Shown: positions 1-12,479, counted from the first letter of the stretch. The stretch: 64,000 bases of DNA from Cladocopium goreaui (GCA_947184155.2 CAMXCT020001814.1:62001-126000), one strand, 5' to 3'. Notes: generated from the letters alone by a model not told the origin. Program-made: numbers and translations.

Positions 1-300
1 GAAGTTTTGAAGCTAGCCGTCAAGCATGCAGAAAACAGAAAAACACTGTAAAAACCAGTGTTTCTGCTATCACAAAACGACGAAAATCAGTCCGAAAACG
101 GGTCCAAAAACTCAAAAATCCGCCTCCGGGCCAGGCCACCTGCGGAACCGCAAAAAAAGATGTTGCAAACCAAAAAATTGAGGTCGAAAAGTTGAAAAAC
201 ACGGTGTTTTTTTCACTTTTCGCTTGCCGATTTTGGACGGGCGCGTTCACGAACAGGTGTCTTCCGTACTGTTTTTTACAGTGTTTTTTGAAGGCGAGCG

Positions 301-1033
301 TCACGACCTATCAAAAACAGGAGGTTTTGGCCGAAAAATGGGACCCCCCCCCCCCCAGGTAAACCTGTAACCTTTTACGAGTGCCATCCGGAAGATCACG
401 CCCCAGCACCTTCGGTGCGGGCGGATTTTTAAAGATATAGTTATCACGAAAGGTAGCGTCAGCTACCTGAGTTCTCCGTGCTTCAGCACAAGCTTAGGGG
501 GTATTGGGGGGCCAGCCCGTGCAATTCATGGAATTCTCGCCGTTATGTATTGGATATCAATTATAAGGGCCCCCCCCCCCCGAAAATGGTCATGGGTTCA
601 ATTCCCACGGGTGACGCGGTCACGGGCCCCCACATTAGAGGCACACTTTCCATGAGGGAGATGTCCCTGTAGTCCAGCATAATTGGTATGCTTCAGCCTC
701 AATAACAGTTGCTGCAAGGGGTCTTAAAAAGGGGTTTTAAATAAACCCCTTTTCGTGCATCATTTCACGCAGCACAAGACACAGTGTCATGCAGTCATGC
801 TCTGGATAAAATCATCTTAGACTGCGCAAAAACGTTTTTGGTGTATCATCTTAGGGGCGCAGCATTTTGACACCACTCCTCTCCCACTACACTACCTTTC
901 GTCCGCCTCCGCCTGCTCTCAAGTCAATTTTACAGTTGTTCCCCACCTGCCAGGTGAGGGTTGCTAGATTTTAACAGAGCTCTTCTCCTCCTCCGCCTCC
1001 TCCGCCTCCTCACCCGCCGCCTCCTCCTCGCAG
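301..1033. other. Non-coding stretch with homopolymer C runs
   Basis: No convincing gene is seen. Runs of ten or more C occur near 345-357 and 570-580. Around 590-605 a GGTTCAATTCC string resembles the internal B box of a tRNA or SINE, but no A box lies at the right distance upstream and no cloverleaf can be drawn. The last 100 bp are CTCC-rich and lead into the first minisatellite. Confidence 0.5.
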
Positions 1034-1226
1034 TCCAGATCCCAGTGGGCACAGCCGGACCTCCACCGCGAGCTCCAGATCCCAGTGGGCACTGCCGGAC
1101 CTCAACCACAAGTTGCAGATCGCAGTGAGCACTGCCGGACCTCAACCGCGACTTCCAGGTCGCAGTGGGCACTGCCGGACCTCAACCGCGACTTCCAGAT
1201 CGCAGTGGGCACTGCCGGACCTCAAC
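1034..1226. repeat. 40-bp tandem repeat, five copies
   Basis: The string CAGTGGGCACTGCCGGACCT recurs with starts at about 1042, 1082, 1122, 1162 and 1202, an exact 40-bp period with a few substitutions (for example CACAGCC in copy 1, GTGAGC in copy 3). It runs directly into the 12-bp array that follows. Confidence 0.9.
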
Positions 1227-1228
1227 GG

Positions 1229-1786
1229 GAAGAATGTCAGAAAAGATGTCAGATAGAATGCCAGAAAGAATGTCAGAAAGAATGTCAGAAGATATGTCAG
1301 ATAGAATGTCAGACGATATGTCAGATAGAATGCCAGAAAGAATGTCAGAAGATATGTCAGATAGAATGTCAGAAGATATGTCAGATAGAATGCCAGAAAG
1401 AATGGCAGAAAGAATGTCAGAAAGAATGTCAGAAGATATGCCAGAAGATTTGCCAGAAAGAATGCCAGAAAGAATGTCAGAAGATATGTCAGATAGAATG
1501 TCAGAAGATATGCCAGATAGAATGCCAGAAAAAATGTCAGAAGATATGCCAGATAGAATGTCAGAAGGTATGCCAGATAAAGTGCCAGAATGTTTGCCAG
1601 ATAGGATGCCAGCACATATGCCAGAAGATTTGCCAGATAGAATGCCAGATAGAATGTCAGAAGATATGCCAGAAGATATGCCAGGTAGAATGCCAGAAGA
1701 TATGCCAGATAGAATGCCAGAAGGTATGCCAGATAGAATGCCAGATAAAATGTCAGATAGAATGCCAGAAGATTTGCCAGTAACAA
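1229..1786. repeat. 12-bp minisatellite, about 46 units
   Basis: Imperfect tandem array of ATGYCAGAWARA or ATGYCAGAAGAT units. Because the unit is a multiple of three and lacks stops, at least two plus-strand and two minus-strand frames stay open for more than 200 codons (one plus frame reads as M-S/P-E/D-R/D repeats, another as C-Q-K/I-E/I). These long frames are a by-product of the repeat and are not evidence of a protein. Confidence 0.9.
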
Positions 1787-2329
1787 AATGTATCAATGTC
1801 ATGGTGGGGATCACACGAAGCAAAGTAATTTTTAATCATATGTCATCATATATTATCAGATTATCATAGCTAAATCAAAGCTAAATCAAAGCTAAATCAT
1901 AGCCTATCATGTGCTGTTCACCTTGTACCTTGCTTCACTTTTTGAAATCAGTGGAATTCATTCGGCCTTGTTGAGGTGCCGGCCTGCAGGGGAAAGTGAC
2001 GACAAGGCCCGTTTGAGAGCCACGTGGGCCACGGGTCAGTTCACGGATAGGACATGGAACTGATAGCACTATATAGCCTATAGCAATATCAGGACATAAT
2101 GACACATAATGACACATCTGAAACCTTTCTGCAACTATTATAAACATATATATATATATATATATTATATTTATACATCACACACATCATATATGTATAT
2201 ATATATATAGACTAGACACATTCTAGATCATAGAACATTATTTATCAAAGGAAGTTGGGAAGCAATCTTCCAAGTTACGGATGACTTTTACCTGTAACAA
2301 TACATCACAAAAGAATGAAGGCTATGAAG
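1787..2329. other. AT-rich spacer
   Basis: No gene is seen. Contains three near-copies of TAGCTAAATCAAAGC around 1866-1900 and TA-dinucleotide runs around 2145-2210. Confidence 0.5.
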
Positions 2330-2432
2330 GGAAGTGGTGAGGACGGGAAGTGGTGACGAAGGGAAGTGGTGACTTTGGGAAGTGATGACGAAGGGAGTGT
2401 GGTGACGAAGGGAAGTGGTGACGAAGGGAAGT
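2330..2432. repeat. ~18-bp tandem repeat (GGGAAGTGGTGACGAA)
   Basis: Six or so imperfect copies of GGGAAGTGGTGACGAA follow each other. Open frames over this stretch on both strands are repeat artefacts. Confidence 0.8.
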
Positions 2433-2605
2433 GATGCTGCGAAACGCATTGTAATGGCTGCAGGAATGTTGCATGGGCTTTGTTTTGGGGAGGAAGATGG
2501 AGCACGAAACCTTGTGTTTTTCCGTGTAAAGTGGCTGCAGGCGGCGATGAAAGGTACCTCCTGTGTGCGGTGGGTGCGGCTGTCCTCCTCTGTGTTCTGC
2601 AACAA

Positions 2606-3056
2606 GTGGCTGCGTCAAAGTTGCGACAGTGATTTGTCAGCAGATTTCTCAATTTTGGCGCTAGCAATTTTCCTTTTAAAAGTTCTTTTAAAAAGAGCTT
2701 CAAAATCGTCTTTTTTTCGTTGTGGCGTCGAGATATCCGGTTTTGGAGCTGCAATTGCCGACGCCGTTGCGCGTAGTTCTTTTGTGTTTTGCAACTCGGT
2801 CTCTGCAGATAGCATTGTAGAGTGGCTGCGTCAAGGTTGCTTGGTGCCGCGGCAGCATGCGTAATACCATTGTTTTTTGCAGCTGGATCTCGCAAATAGT
2901 ATTGGAGTGGCTGCATCAAAGCTGCGACAGTGATTTGTCAGCAGATTTTCTCAATTTTGGCGCTAGCAATTTTCCTTTTAAAAGTTCTTTTAAAAAGTGC
3001 TTCAAAATCGTCTTTTGTTCGCTTTGGCGTCGAGATCCGGTTTTGGAGCTGCAATT
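2606..3056. repeat. Direct duplication of a ~150-bp segment
   Basis: The segment 2606-2757 (GTGGCTGC, GCGACAGTGATTTGTCAGCA, GGCGCTAGCAATTTTCC, AATCGTCTTT) is repeated at 2906-3056 with a handful of changes, a 300-bp offset. The DNA between the copies contains further related short strings. No coding function recognised. Confidence 0.8.
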
Positions 3057-3065
3057 CCCTGTTGT

Positions 3066-4010
3066 GATTATGTACGAGAAAGCTTCTCTGTGTAAGAGTG
3101 TAAGAACTTTTTTCTGTAAAAGCGTGCTGTGTGTAAAAGATTTTGTGTGTAAAAGCTTGCTGTGTGTAAAAGCTTCTCTGTGTGTAAAGGCGTCTCTGTG
3201 TAAAAGTTTCTGTGTGTGTAAACGCTTGCCATGTTTAAAAGCACTGTGCGTAAGTGTTCTGTAAAAGCTTGCTGTGTGTGAAAGCTTGCTGTGTGTAAAA
3301 GCTTCTCTGTGTAAAAGCTTGTTGTGTGTAAAAGCTTCTCCGTCTGTAAAAGCTCCTCTGTTTAAAAAGCTTGCTGTGTGTGTAAAGGCTTGCCACGTGT
3401 AAAAGCACTGTGTGTAAGTGTTCTCTGTGTAAACGCTTGCTGTGTGTGAAAGCTTGCTGTGCGTAAAAGATTTTGTGTGTAAAAGTTTGCTGAGCTTCTC
3501 TGTGTGTAAAAGCGTCTCTGTGTAAAAGTTTCTGTGTGTGTAAACGCTTGCCATGTTTAAAAGCACTGTGTGTAAGTGTTCTGTAAAAGCTTGCTGTGTG
3601 TGAAAGCTTGCTGTGTGTAAAAACTTCTCTGTGTAAAAGCTTGTTGTGTGTAAAAGCTTCTCTGTCTGTAAAAGTTTCTCTGTTTAAAAAACTTGCTGTG
3701 TGTGTAAACGCTTGCCATGTGTAAAAGCACTGTGTGTAAGTGTTCTGTGTGTAAACGCTTGCTGTGTGTGAAAGCTTGCTGTGTATAAAGGCTTCTCTGT
3801 GTACAAGCTTGTTGTGTGTAAAAGCTTCTGTGTGTAAAAGCTTCTCTGTTTAAAAAGCTTGCTATTGCTGTGTGTAAAAACTTCTCTGCGAAAGAACTTG
3901 CTGTGTGTAAAAGTTTTCTTTGTGCAAGCTTGTTTAAAAAGTTTGCTGTGTGTAAATGCTTCTCTGCGAAAGAACTTGCTGTGTGTAAAAGCTTTCTTTG
4001 TGCCAACTTT
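3066..4010. repeat. ~20-bp minisatellite (AAAGCTTSTCTGTGTGTA type)
   Basis: About 45 variant units built from AAAAGCTTGCTGTGTG and AAAAGCTTCTCTGTGT, with a higher-order period in which blocks containing GCTTGCCATGT and CACTGTGTGTAAGTGTTCT return near 3225, 3395, 3550 and 3712. Long minus-strand frames (rich in LLHTE/SFYTQ) are repeat products. Confidence 0.85.
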
Positions 4011-4526
4011 GTATCACAAAGTAGTACTGGGAAATACTTTGTGCAGCTTTGTAGTACAAAGTAGTACTGGAATGTGTTTTGTGCAAGCTTTGTAGTACAA
4101 AGTAGTACTGGGAAGTGCTTTGCGCAAGCTTCGTAGTACAAGGGAAGTAGTTTGTGCAAACTTTGTAGCACAAAGTAGTACTGGGAAGTGCTTTGTGCAA
4201 GCTTTGTAGTACAAAGTAGTATTGGGAAGTACTTTTTGCAAGCTTTGTAGTACACAGTAGTACTGGGAAATACCTTGCGCAAACTTTATAGTACAAAGTA
4301 GAACTGGGAAGTAGTTTGCGCAAGCTTTGTAGTACACAGTAGTACTGGGAAGTAGTTTGTGCAAGCAGTGCAAGCTTTGTAGTACAAAGTAGTACTGGGA
4401 AGTACTTTGTGCAAGCTTCGTAGTACAAAGTAGTACTGGGAAATACTTTGTGCAAGCTTTGCAGTACAAAGTAGTACTGGGAAGTACTTTTGTGCAAGCT
4501 TTGTAGTACAAAGTAGTACTGGAGCA
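4010..4526. repeat. ~41-bp tandem repeat, about 12 copies
   Basis: Units contain GTAGTACAAAGTAGTACTGG followed by GAAGTACTTTGTGCAAGCTT. Copies at 4021, 4061 and 4102 show the 40-41-bp spacing. The three minus-strand frames open across it encode YYFVLQSLHK-type repeats and are not supported as genes. Confidence 0.9.
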
Positions 4527-6563
4527 CGGGTGGTGTACGGGCGGTGTACGGGTGGTCTCTTGTTGGTGGGTGTCTTGTCTGTGGTGGCAAGGCATGTTGT
4601 GAGCTCTCATAATATGAATATGGGTCGATATTTCAATGGTGTGTTGCATCTGCACGTGCAAACAGAAAACACATCAATACGCAATATCAAACATTCCTGG
4701 ACACTTGTGGCCCATGACATCTCCAGCGTTTTTCCTGTCCTGACCGGCAGAGCGCCTAGATAAGGAAAAGGCGGCTTGCGTCGCCTGTGCAAATCTCATC
4801 CCGAAAAAAATCAAAAACAACCAAAACATGCCAAAACGATTTTGCGTTTTCCAGGGAAAACGTGATTTTTCCTGCGCGTTTTCTACTTGCCAGAATGGTT
4901 GAAGAGTTTATGCAAATTCTTCCGCGTCTTCTAGCAACCGGCAAGCCAAAGTGCAAGTTACATTTACATAAAGGGATGTAATTATAGGGCATGCTCAGCA
5001 TGCTCCATCTCTTTTTGAAGTTTTGTTGTGTTGGCGCTGTTTCACTGGTTTAACGTTGATGCTTGGTTAATGTATGGTCATGTTTTGTTGGTGTCTTTTG
5101 GATCTGGATTCCTTCTCTAGTTTGAGAACCTCACAGGAAAACAAATGCATTCATCATGTTGGTATCGGGATTTGCTTGACCGTATATTTGAATATTTTTT
5201 GCACCTACCTGTATTATTTGACAGATGAACCGTGGTAATTTGCTACCCGGGATATTTTACTATATTTGGATGCTTTCCGTGGTTTGCCGGGCTGGTTTGC
5301 AGAGGTTCAGACCAAGAACGCCAAGAATGGAGAAGTGGTGTGACTCTTTGTCGTTCTTGCAGGTGTCACATGTGGCAATATGCAGCAATGATCAGCAATG
5401 AACTTAAACCTGATCTGTGTTTTGCCGTGTTTGCCATGCTTTGCCATGACCTTCTTCGACCAATTGTGCCATCTCACGTTGAGGTCGGTGCTCAAACTGA
5501 AGAGGAAGACGAACTGTTAGAGCGGCAAGAAGGAGGGATGCTGCGTCGAAACTGTATCGAAATTCTATTGACAACGGAACTGACACACAGCTGTGCACGA
5601 ACTGGTAGGAAACACTAAAGACTTCTACAAACATCATGAAACATCTACTTATTCCGAGACTTAGAGTGAGCCATGAAAAGATATGAAAAGCACGAAGACT
5701 GAGGATGCACCAATTCAGAGAAGGTAATGCAGGATGAACACTGAGGTTTTCTCATTTCTCTCATTTAGCAGCTGCCTGTCAGGCACGTCGACGCAGAACT
5801 TCTTGAAAATCGCTTGAATCTGCGCATGCGCCAAAAGTGTAGTGAATTTTGTCATGCGTCGGAGAGAGAGTATCGTTTGTCATGGGGGCCTTTTAATCTT
5901 GGTTCATCGTGGTTCACTTGTTGGTTTCTTCAAATCTTGGGCCAGCTTTGAAGAATGTGTCTTTCTGCGCCTGCTTTATTTTGCAGTTCCATTTCCCATT
6001 AGTTTCCGCAATGAACACAATATGAAGACGATTGCAAATATTTGGGGGGTTCTCAATCCGTCTCGTATTAGCAAACATGGCAGAAACAAGATGAAAGAGA
6101 CAAAGTGGCACTCTCCGAAGTCAGCATATCTCTCCAAAGCCTGTAGAAATGCAGTTTGTGAAGTTAATTTGCAACGCCCCTGCATGCCCCATTGCTGGCC
6201 TAAGTGAGCGTTCTGAACATGACAGAAAAGGCAACATTTGCCTTCCTACTGATAGACCACACCACAGCAGAATGAATTGAACGCCGCGCGTATCGCAAAG
6301 CCGAAATCAGTCCTTCATGGCTGCCGTCAGTGGATATGAAGCGTGGCTGCAGAATGGGACTTGAGACTTGGGTCACTGGGAGCCAGACAATGTTACATCG
6401 ACAATAGTAAAGGGGCGTCCCACCCTATTTTTTTTTTTTAGGGGGGGGTCTGCTTTGCAATAGTAAATCGAAAATCCCAACTCTTCCCCAAAGGCTTCTG
6501 TAAGGTTTTGACACATCCTCTCTTTTCTGATGGGCTCTGATGGGATCTTCATTGGATTCTGAT
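4527..6563. other. Intergenic, no gene recognised
   Basis: Several 60-130 codon frames are open, but none shows a recognisable domain, and no chain of frames with compatible splice sites was found. Confidence 0.45.
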
Positions 6564-7670
6564 AGGAAGAAGGGAAAAAAATGCCTGCTAGAGCCAGGAA
6601 GGTTGTTTCTTATTGCAAGTGCTAATTCCAGTTTTTAATTGCAAATGCAAGGGCCTGCAAGGGGGTACCCTTTGTGGACCTGTTTTTTGCATTTTGTTTA
6701 AAGGATTTTAATAAAGAAAACAGCTTTTTTGAACAAGGTACAGTTTTTGATTTGGTAAAGGTTTGCTTTGTTTTTGCTTTGAAAAACATGCAATCACAAT
6801 TAAACACCATTCAACCACAATTAAAATCACTAAGGAAGAAGGGAAAAAAATGCCTGCTAGAGCCAGGAAGGTTGTTTCTTATTGCAAGTGCTAATTCCAG
6901 TTTTTAATTGCAAATGCAAGGGCCTGCAAGGGCCTGCAAGGGGGTACCCTTTGTGGACCTGTTTTTTGCAATTTTTTAAAAGGGTTTTAATAAAGAAAAC
7001 AACTTTTTTGAACAAGGTAAAGTTTTTGATTTGGTAAAGTTTTGCTTTGTTTTTGCTTTGAAAAACATGCAATCACAATTAAAAACCATTCAACCACAAT
7101 TAAAATCACTAAGGAAGAAGGGAAAAAAATGCCTGCTAGAGCCAGGAAGGTTGTTTCTTATTGCAAGTGCTAATTCCAGTTTTTAATTGCAAATGCAAGG
7201 GCCTGCAAGGGGGTACCCTTTGTGGACCTGTTTTTTGCAATTTTTTAAAAGGGTTTTAATAAAGAAAGCAACTTTTTTGAACAAGGTAAAATTTTTTGAT
7301 TTGGTAAAGGTTTGCTTTGTTTTTGCTTTGAAAAACATGCAATCACAATTAAAAACCATTCAACCACAATTAAAATCACTAAGGAAGAAGGGAAAAAATG
7401 CCTGCTAGAGCCAGGAAGGTTGTTTCTTATTGCAAGTGCTAATTCCAGTTTTTAATTGCAAATGCAAGGGCCTGCAAGGGGGTACCCTTTGTGGACCTGT
7501 TTTTTGCAATTTTTTAAAAGGATTTTAATAAAGAAAACAACTTTTTTGAACAAGGTAGAGTTTTTGATTTGGTAAAGGTTTGCTTTGTTTTTGCTTTTGA
7601 AAAACATGCAATCACAATTAAAAAACCATTCAACCACAATTAAAAACACTAAGGAAGAAGGAAAAAAATA
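6564..7670. repeat. ~270-bp tandem repeat, four copies
   Basis: ATGCCTGCTAGAGCCAGGAA begins at 6581, 6850, 7129 and 7398, giving periods of 269, 279 and 269. The 279-bp unit contains one extra GGCCTGCAAG. Copies differ by few substitutions. Each includes GGGGTACCCTTTGTGGACCT, a T-rich stretch and CAACCACAATTAAAATCAC. Confidence 0.95.
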
Positions 7671-8858
7671 CAGCTGAACTGTAACTGGTTCTGTTTTTTT
7701 TCCTGCATCCTTACTAAATCTCAATTAGCTCCTTTACAATTTAGTATTGGAAAATCTGATAATTTTGGATTTTTCTGAAAATTATTTGTAGCTATTGCGA
7801 ATGAACCACATTTATTGCAGATGCTCTGGACCAAGGTTGATGTTTGTAATTTAAAATCAATAAGGCCTAATTTAAAATCAATAGGGGCTGAAAAATCAGA
7901 TTCTGAAAATTATTTGTAGCTATTGCACGCGCTTTACTATTGTCCATCCAACATTAGTTTTCAGATGTTTTCAGCAAGGCGACTGGTGCCATTTCTATCC
8001 ATTTCTATCCATTTCTTTGAGAACTCATGACGGATCCATTGGATTCACGTGGTGTCATGTGATGGGCACATGTGATGGGCACATGTGATGGGCACATAGG
8101 CACCGTTTTCCACCCAGTGGTTTGGACCGCACAAACGCAGAGAATACATATGTTAACAATTGTTAACACATATATTAATTATATATTATATATATATTAT
8201 ACACATATATTAACAGACCATGCACAACACACTTTGATAGGCTGAGGCAGACTTGGTCTCAAGGCGATGGGAGAGAAAAAGAGAGAGACCACACACGTTG
8301 AGACTTTGAGGATCACCGAACCGGCTTCCAAGCTTGCTGCACCGCTTCACGGCACTAAGCTAAGTTTACAAGCGGTGTTGAGTTCACATTTGCACCAGCG
8401 CTTGCTGTACCTGTTCTGATTGTTCCAGCATTTTCCAGCAGGTAGCAAGATCATCAAGTTGTTGGCTGGTCGCAGCGTTCATTTTCAAGAAGAGTGAGTC
8501 CTCTCAAGAAGTTGCGGGCCCTTATGAATCCCGCCAATTTCGAACCTGGAAGAACACCCTGCAGCATCAGCAATGCAGTAGCACTATTGCCACAATTCCA
8601 TGACAACCAGAACGCTCCTTGTTTCGCGAGTTTCTTGTTAGATCTAGTATGATCTAGTGACTTCTGAGATCTTTTGACATCTTTTGACACCTTGGAGAAC
8701 CCCCTAAATGGGATTCGGTCACTTCAAATATTTCACGTGTTTTCAATTGTTTTTATACTATTTCTATCTATTACTATTATTATACTGCTACATTTGTTCA
8801 ATGATGTAGATTCTTTGACCCGTGACCTGAAGCCATATTGCCACGCTGCCACGCTGCC
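7671..8858. other. Intergenic with short repeats
   Basis: No gene is seen. Contains CATTTCTATC repeats near 7995, three copies of a 15-bp unit (CATGTGATGGGCA) at about 8055-8098, and TA-rich runs around 8150-8215. It is the region immediately upstream of the 14-3-3 start codon. No promoter element could be recognised. Confidence 0.5.
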
Positions 8859-9206
8859 ATGGCAGCTTTTTTGGCCGAGCTTGCGGAGGCGGCGGGGAGA
8901 TTTGACGACATGCGCGGCCACGTGAAATGTTTGGTGGAGCAGCGCCTGCGAGGCGACGAGGACGCACCAACGAATTTCTACGAGTCAAACATGTCCAACT
9001 GATTTATTATGATTTATTTATTTATATCTATCTATCTATCTATCTATATCTATCTATATCTATATCTATCTATATCTATCTATATCTATCTATATCTATC
9101 TATATCTATCTATATCTATCTATATCTATATCAATCTATATCAATCTATATCTATCTATATCTATCTATATCTATCTATATCTATCTATATCTATCTATC
9201 TATCTA

Positions 9207-9280
<74 letters not shown>

Positions 9281-10446
9281 CATAGTTAACATATTTAACC
9301 TGATGTCATTGTATACCATGATTCAGTACATGATCCGACTTCAAAGATTCCCCTACAAGTCTCATGATTTTCCGAGAGATGTGTCAAGAGGTATTTGTTG
9401 TTTCAATTGCTGTTGTAATGGTGGCCACTGTGGCTCCAAACGCTCCAAGTGACAGGAGGGGTGTCAGGAAAGGCCCACTGAGCGACAGCCGACGCCAATG
9501 CTCTCGGAGAGAGAGCGGAATCTCCTTTCCGCCGCATACAAAGCCTCCTTGGCACCTCGTCGTTCTGCATTGAAAGCTATCAGCAAGATCATTTGCAAAG
9601 AGGAAAACGAAGGGAATTTGGACAAGATCACTTGTGCCACAAAGTACAGTATGACACTCAAAGCAGAAGCGGAGGGGATTTGTTGTGAACTTCTGGGAAT
9701 GGTGCAGCAGCTTGTTTTGCAGACGGAGGGTTCCGAGCACATCGTATTTTACCACAAGATGCAAGGGGACTACTACAGACATTTGGCTGAGATTCTGGAG
9801 GGAACAGCTAAAATAAAGGCTGTGAAACTATCTCGTTGGAAGTATGACCAGGCAGAGATTTTAGCAGAGAGAGACCTGGAGATCACCAACCCAATTCGCC
9901 TGGCCGTGGTTCTGAATTACTCCATTCTGATTGCTGAATTGGATGACGATCATAGAGCTGCTCGCAGAAAAGCTCGCCGCACCTATGACGCAGCGCTCCA
10001 ACAGCTGGACTACATACCAGAGGCACGCAGAGGGACGGATAGACAGATATGGGACAGATATGGGACAGATATGGGGCAGATATGGGGCAGATATGGGGCA
10101 GATGAAAGGGTGAACACATATTTCAACATGTCATCAATTGTAAGGTACTGCGTGCATCATGATGCACAAATACATTTACTTTAAACAACACGTTGCAGTT
10201 GGACGCGTAATATAGTTGGCATTAGTTGGCAAGCTGCCTGCCACAGGGTTACAAGTTAAGTGCATTTCATGGACATTTACTTTGAGGCACCTGTGCCGTT
10301 CAGGGACATGTTTTGCCCGAGAATGCATTCAGTGCGAGCTGAATATGCTGAAGTATCCCCCTGACCAGGACAAGTACAAAGATGCAACTCTCATTCTGCA
10401 GCTGCTGAGAGATGTAGCTCAGGAGCCTTTATGGGCAGACCAGTGA
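8859..10446 (+). CDS. 14-3-3 family protein, three exons
   Basis: 14-3-3 proteins are cytosolic dimeric adaptors that bind phosphoserine/threonine peptides. Exon 1 starts at ATG 8859 and encodes the first helices (AEAAGRFDDMRGHVKCLVEQ). Its donor, near 8955-8990, is not resolved. Exon 2 runs from about 9456-9489 to 10022 and holds RNLLSAAYK, the RR pair of helix 3, GDYYRHLAE and NPIRLAVVLNYS. Exon 3 is 10369-10446 (DKYKDATLILQLLRD). The exon 2-3 intron is 10023-10368, GC-AG, phase 0. By family knowledge the phosphopeptide pocket uses Lys49, Arg56, Arg127 and Tyr128 (human zeta numbering). The Lys and Arg are present but Tyr128 is His here, and the C-terminal RDN motif reads RDV with two extra residues before LW. 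So this is a divergent paralogue. Intron 1 contains a large tetranucleotide repeat. Confidence 0.88.
9009..9282. repeat. (TATC)n microsatellite in 14-3-3 intron 1
   Basis: About 270 bp of TCTA/TATC units, at first alternating as CTATCTATAT and then pure (CTAT)n from about 9205. The two long YLSIYLSI frames are artefacts of the 4-bp unit. Confidence 0.95.
10031..10103. repeat. Minisatellite AGATATGGGRC in 14-3-3 intron 2
   Basis: Seven or so copies of a 12-bp unit (GACAGATATGGG then GGCAGATATGGG) lie just downstream of the predicted GC donor at 10023. They extend the exon 2 frame artificially. Confidence 0.85.
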
Positions 10447-12479
10447 TAAGTAGTAGCGGTATTTGAATCTTTGGCCTTCGCAGCATTTCACTGCATCCTG
10501 CGGCTCTACCCATTTTGTCCCAGCTTTGCAAGATTTAGTGGCAGTGCAACTAGCCTGAATAGCCACTGCCAGAAATGGAATTCGCTTGAGCCTTTCTTGC
10601 TGGGGATGGGCACTTGATGGCGTGTCATCTCCTTCTCCTTTTGGAGCTTTCTATGGTAGACGAACTTGTTTGCTTCAATGAGCACAACGAAACCTCAAAA
10701 GGGAATGAAAAGCACCGGGTGCCTTCTTGACAGTGGTATTTCAAAGGTACCATGCCAAAATGTGTTCTAGTCTTGTGCAAGCACCTACCTTACAAATAAG
10801 TCATGTCCAGCTCCGTCTCAGAGTGTAAACCCGTAAGCCCCGTCAGACCGAACTGAGAATGCAGGCGCTTTTCGACAAGGGTCGGGTCTGTTAGCGCAGT
10901 GTGTGGAATGCTTTCCTTGAGGGTGAGCATATGTGAGCATGCAAGTGACTGCTATAGGAAAAGCGAGCTGCCCATGGCTGGCCACAGCAGCTTTAGCTCC
11001 AGTGATCTCCAGCGTGTGGCAAGCCGTAATTGGAAACGACTTCTATGGACTTCATTAAGACTTCCATGGATTTTCTATGGATTTTCTATGGATTTTCTTG
11101 GAACTGTTTGACAATGTTTGACAGCTGGAACGCAAAGTCGTCGAGGCCATGTTAGCACCTGTCACTGTGACACCGACTACACCCTGGCACTACTGGCAAT
11201 TCCATGACGTGACGTGAAAAGATCGCGGCGATTCAAACAGGTCAACATGGCATGAGATTGCTGACAGCTGGATGCAGCTGGCAGAAGCTGTGTTTTTCTA
11301 TTGTCTTGAAGTCTTGAAGGGTGCCTAATTTGTGCCTAGCTTCATTTACATGTCAAATTCAGTCTGGACTTAGTGCAGGTGCATTTGTATTACGATATAT
11401 ATATATAGAGCACTGTATATATGTATATATTTATACTTATATGTTCCCCATTGACAGTACTTTAAAATTCTTTAAAATACTTTTATTGATCAGCTGTTGT
11501 ACTCCGTATGGAGTTCGGAGCTGAGGCGCCTTTGTGGGATTACACCTGCAATTACCATGACCCTCATTGTTTGTATCGCTGTGAGTACTGTTTTCCATGG
11601 TCGGAGCACCCAGGGACCCTCAGGGACCCTCAGGGACCCAGGTTTAAGGAAGACTGAAACGACTGAAACGACTAAAACGACCCAACCAAGCTCTTTTTAC
11701 CACGATGTGGCAGACATATACAGGCACCAAAGAGGATATCCTGTACAAAGATACATAGAGATATGATATCATAGAGATAAATACAGAGATAATGAGAGAT
11801 ATAGGCAATATTGGTTCTTGAAGGGAGTGAAGCAGTGGTGTGGAATTTCCTTTGGCGCAATGAAGAGTACTGCAGTCCATGTCTTCTTCACTTATTATAA
11901 TCGAGAAGCGTGCCGAGGTTGGGTCATTCCAGTTGTAGCCCTGGAAATCGCTGGGATTGGGAGGCTATGAAACAAACTCTTGACGTTTGCGGAGACATCA
12001 CGGATGCAGCATGATGCAACCATGGAAAGGGCACGCTGGCATCTTTTTGGATCTTTTTGAACATTCTAAACTCGGGCCATCAATCTCGGGCCACAGTCTA
12101 AGGTTGGCCACTTTTGGGAACATGGCCGTATCGAACTTGCCATTTTCAGCACCTTGGCACACAGAAAACATCACAGAACATCACAGAACATCACAGAGCT
12201 CCAAAGTGCTCAATGCTTTTGTAAATAGTTTTCTTATTTTGTGTTTTGAACATATCTATGTCACAAGTACCAGTAGTAGCGCACAAGGCGGTGGAGGAAG
12301 TTTCAAAGATAGGAAAACTATAGGAGAAGTGAGTGATTGTGATCTATTTATCTACCTAGCTAGCTAGGAAGACGCCTTATTTCTGAACGCGGAAACCACC
12401 TATTTTTTGAACGCGGAAACTAGCTCGTTTTGGAACGCGAAATTGGCATGGTTTTTCTAATGTTTTCTGCTTTCCTTGT
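10447..12479. other. Intergenic, no gene recognised
   Basis: No protein family is recognised in any frame. Notable only for a triplicated ATTTTCTATGG near 11070-11095, CAGGGACCCT repeats near 11612-11640 and GAAAACATCACAGAACATC repeats near 12165-12200. Confidence 0.45.

Noticed and set aside
590-605. tRNA T-arm-like GGGTTCAATTCCCA
   Set aside because: No acceptor stem, anticodon arm or correctly placed A box. An A-box-like string lies downstream at about 671, in the wrong order.
1142-1869. Four 210-235-codon ORFs on both strands
   Set aside because: All arise from the stop-free 12-bp repeat.
3557-4661. Long minus-strand ORFs (YYFVLQSLHK-type)
   Set aside because: Products of the 41-bp and 20-bp tandem repeats.
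9009-9452. Isoleucine/serine/tyrosine-rich ORFs
   Set aside because: Translation of the (TATC)n microsatellite in an intron.
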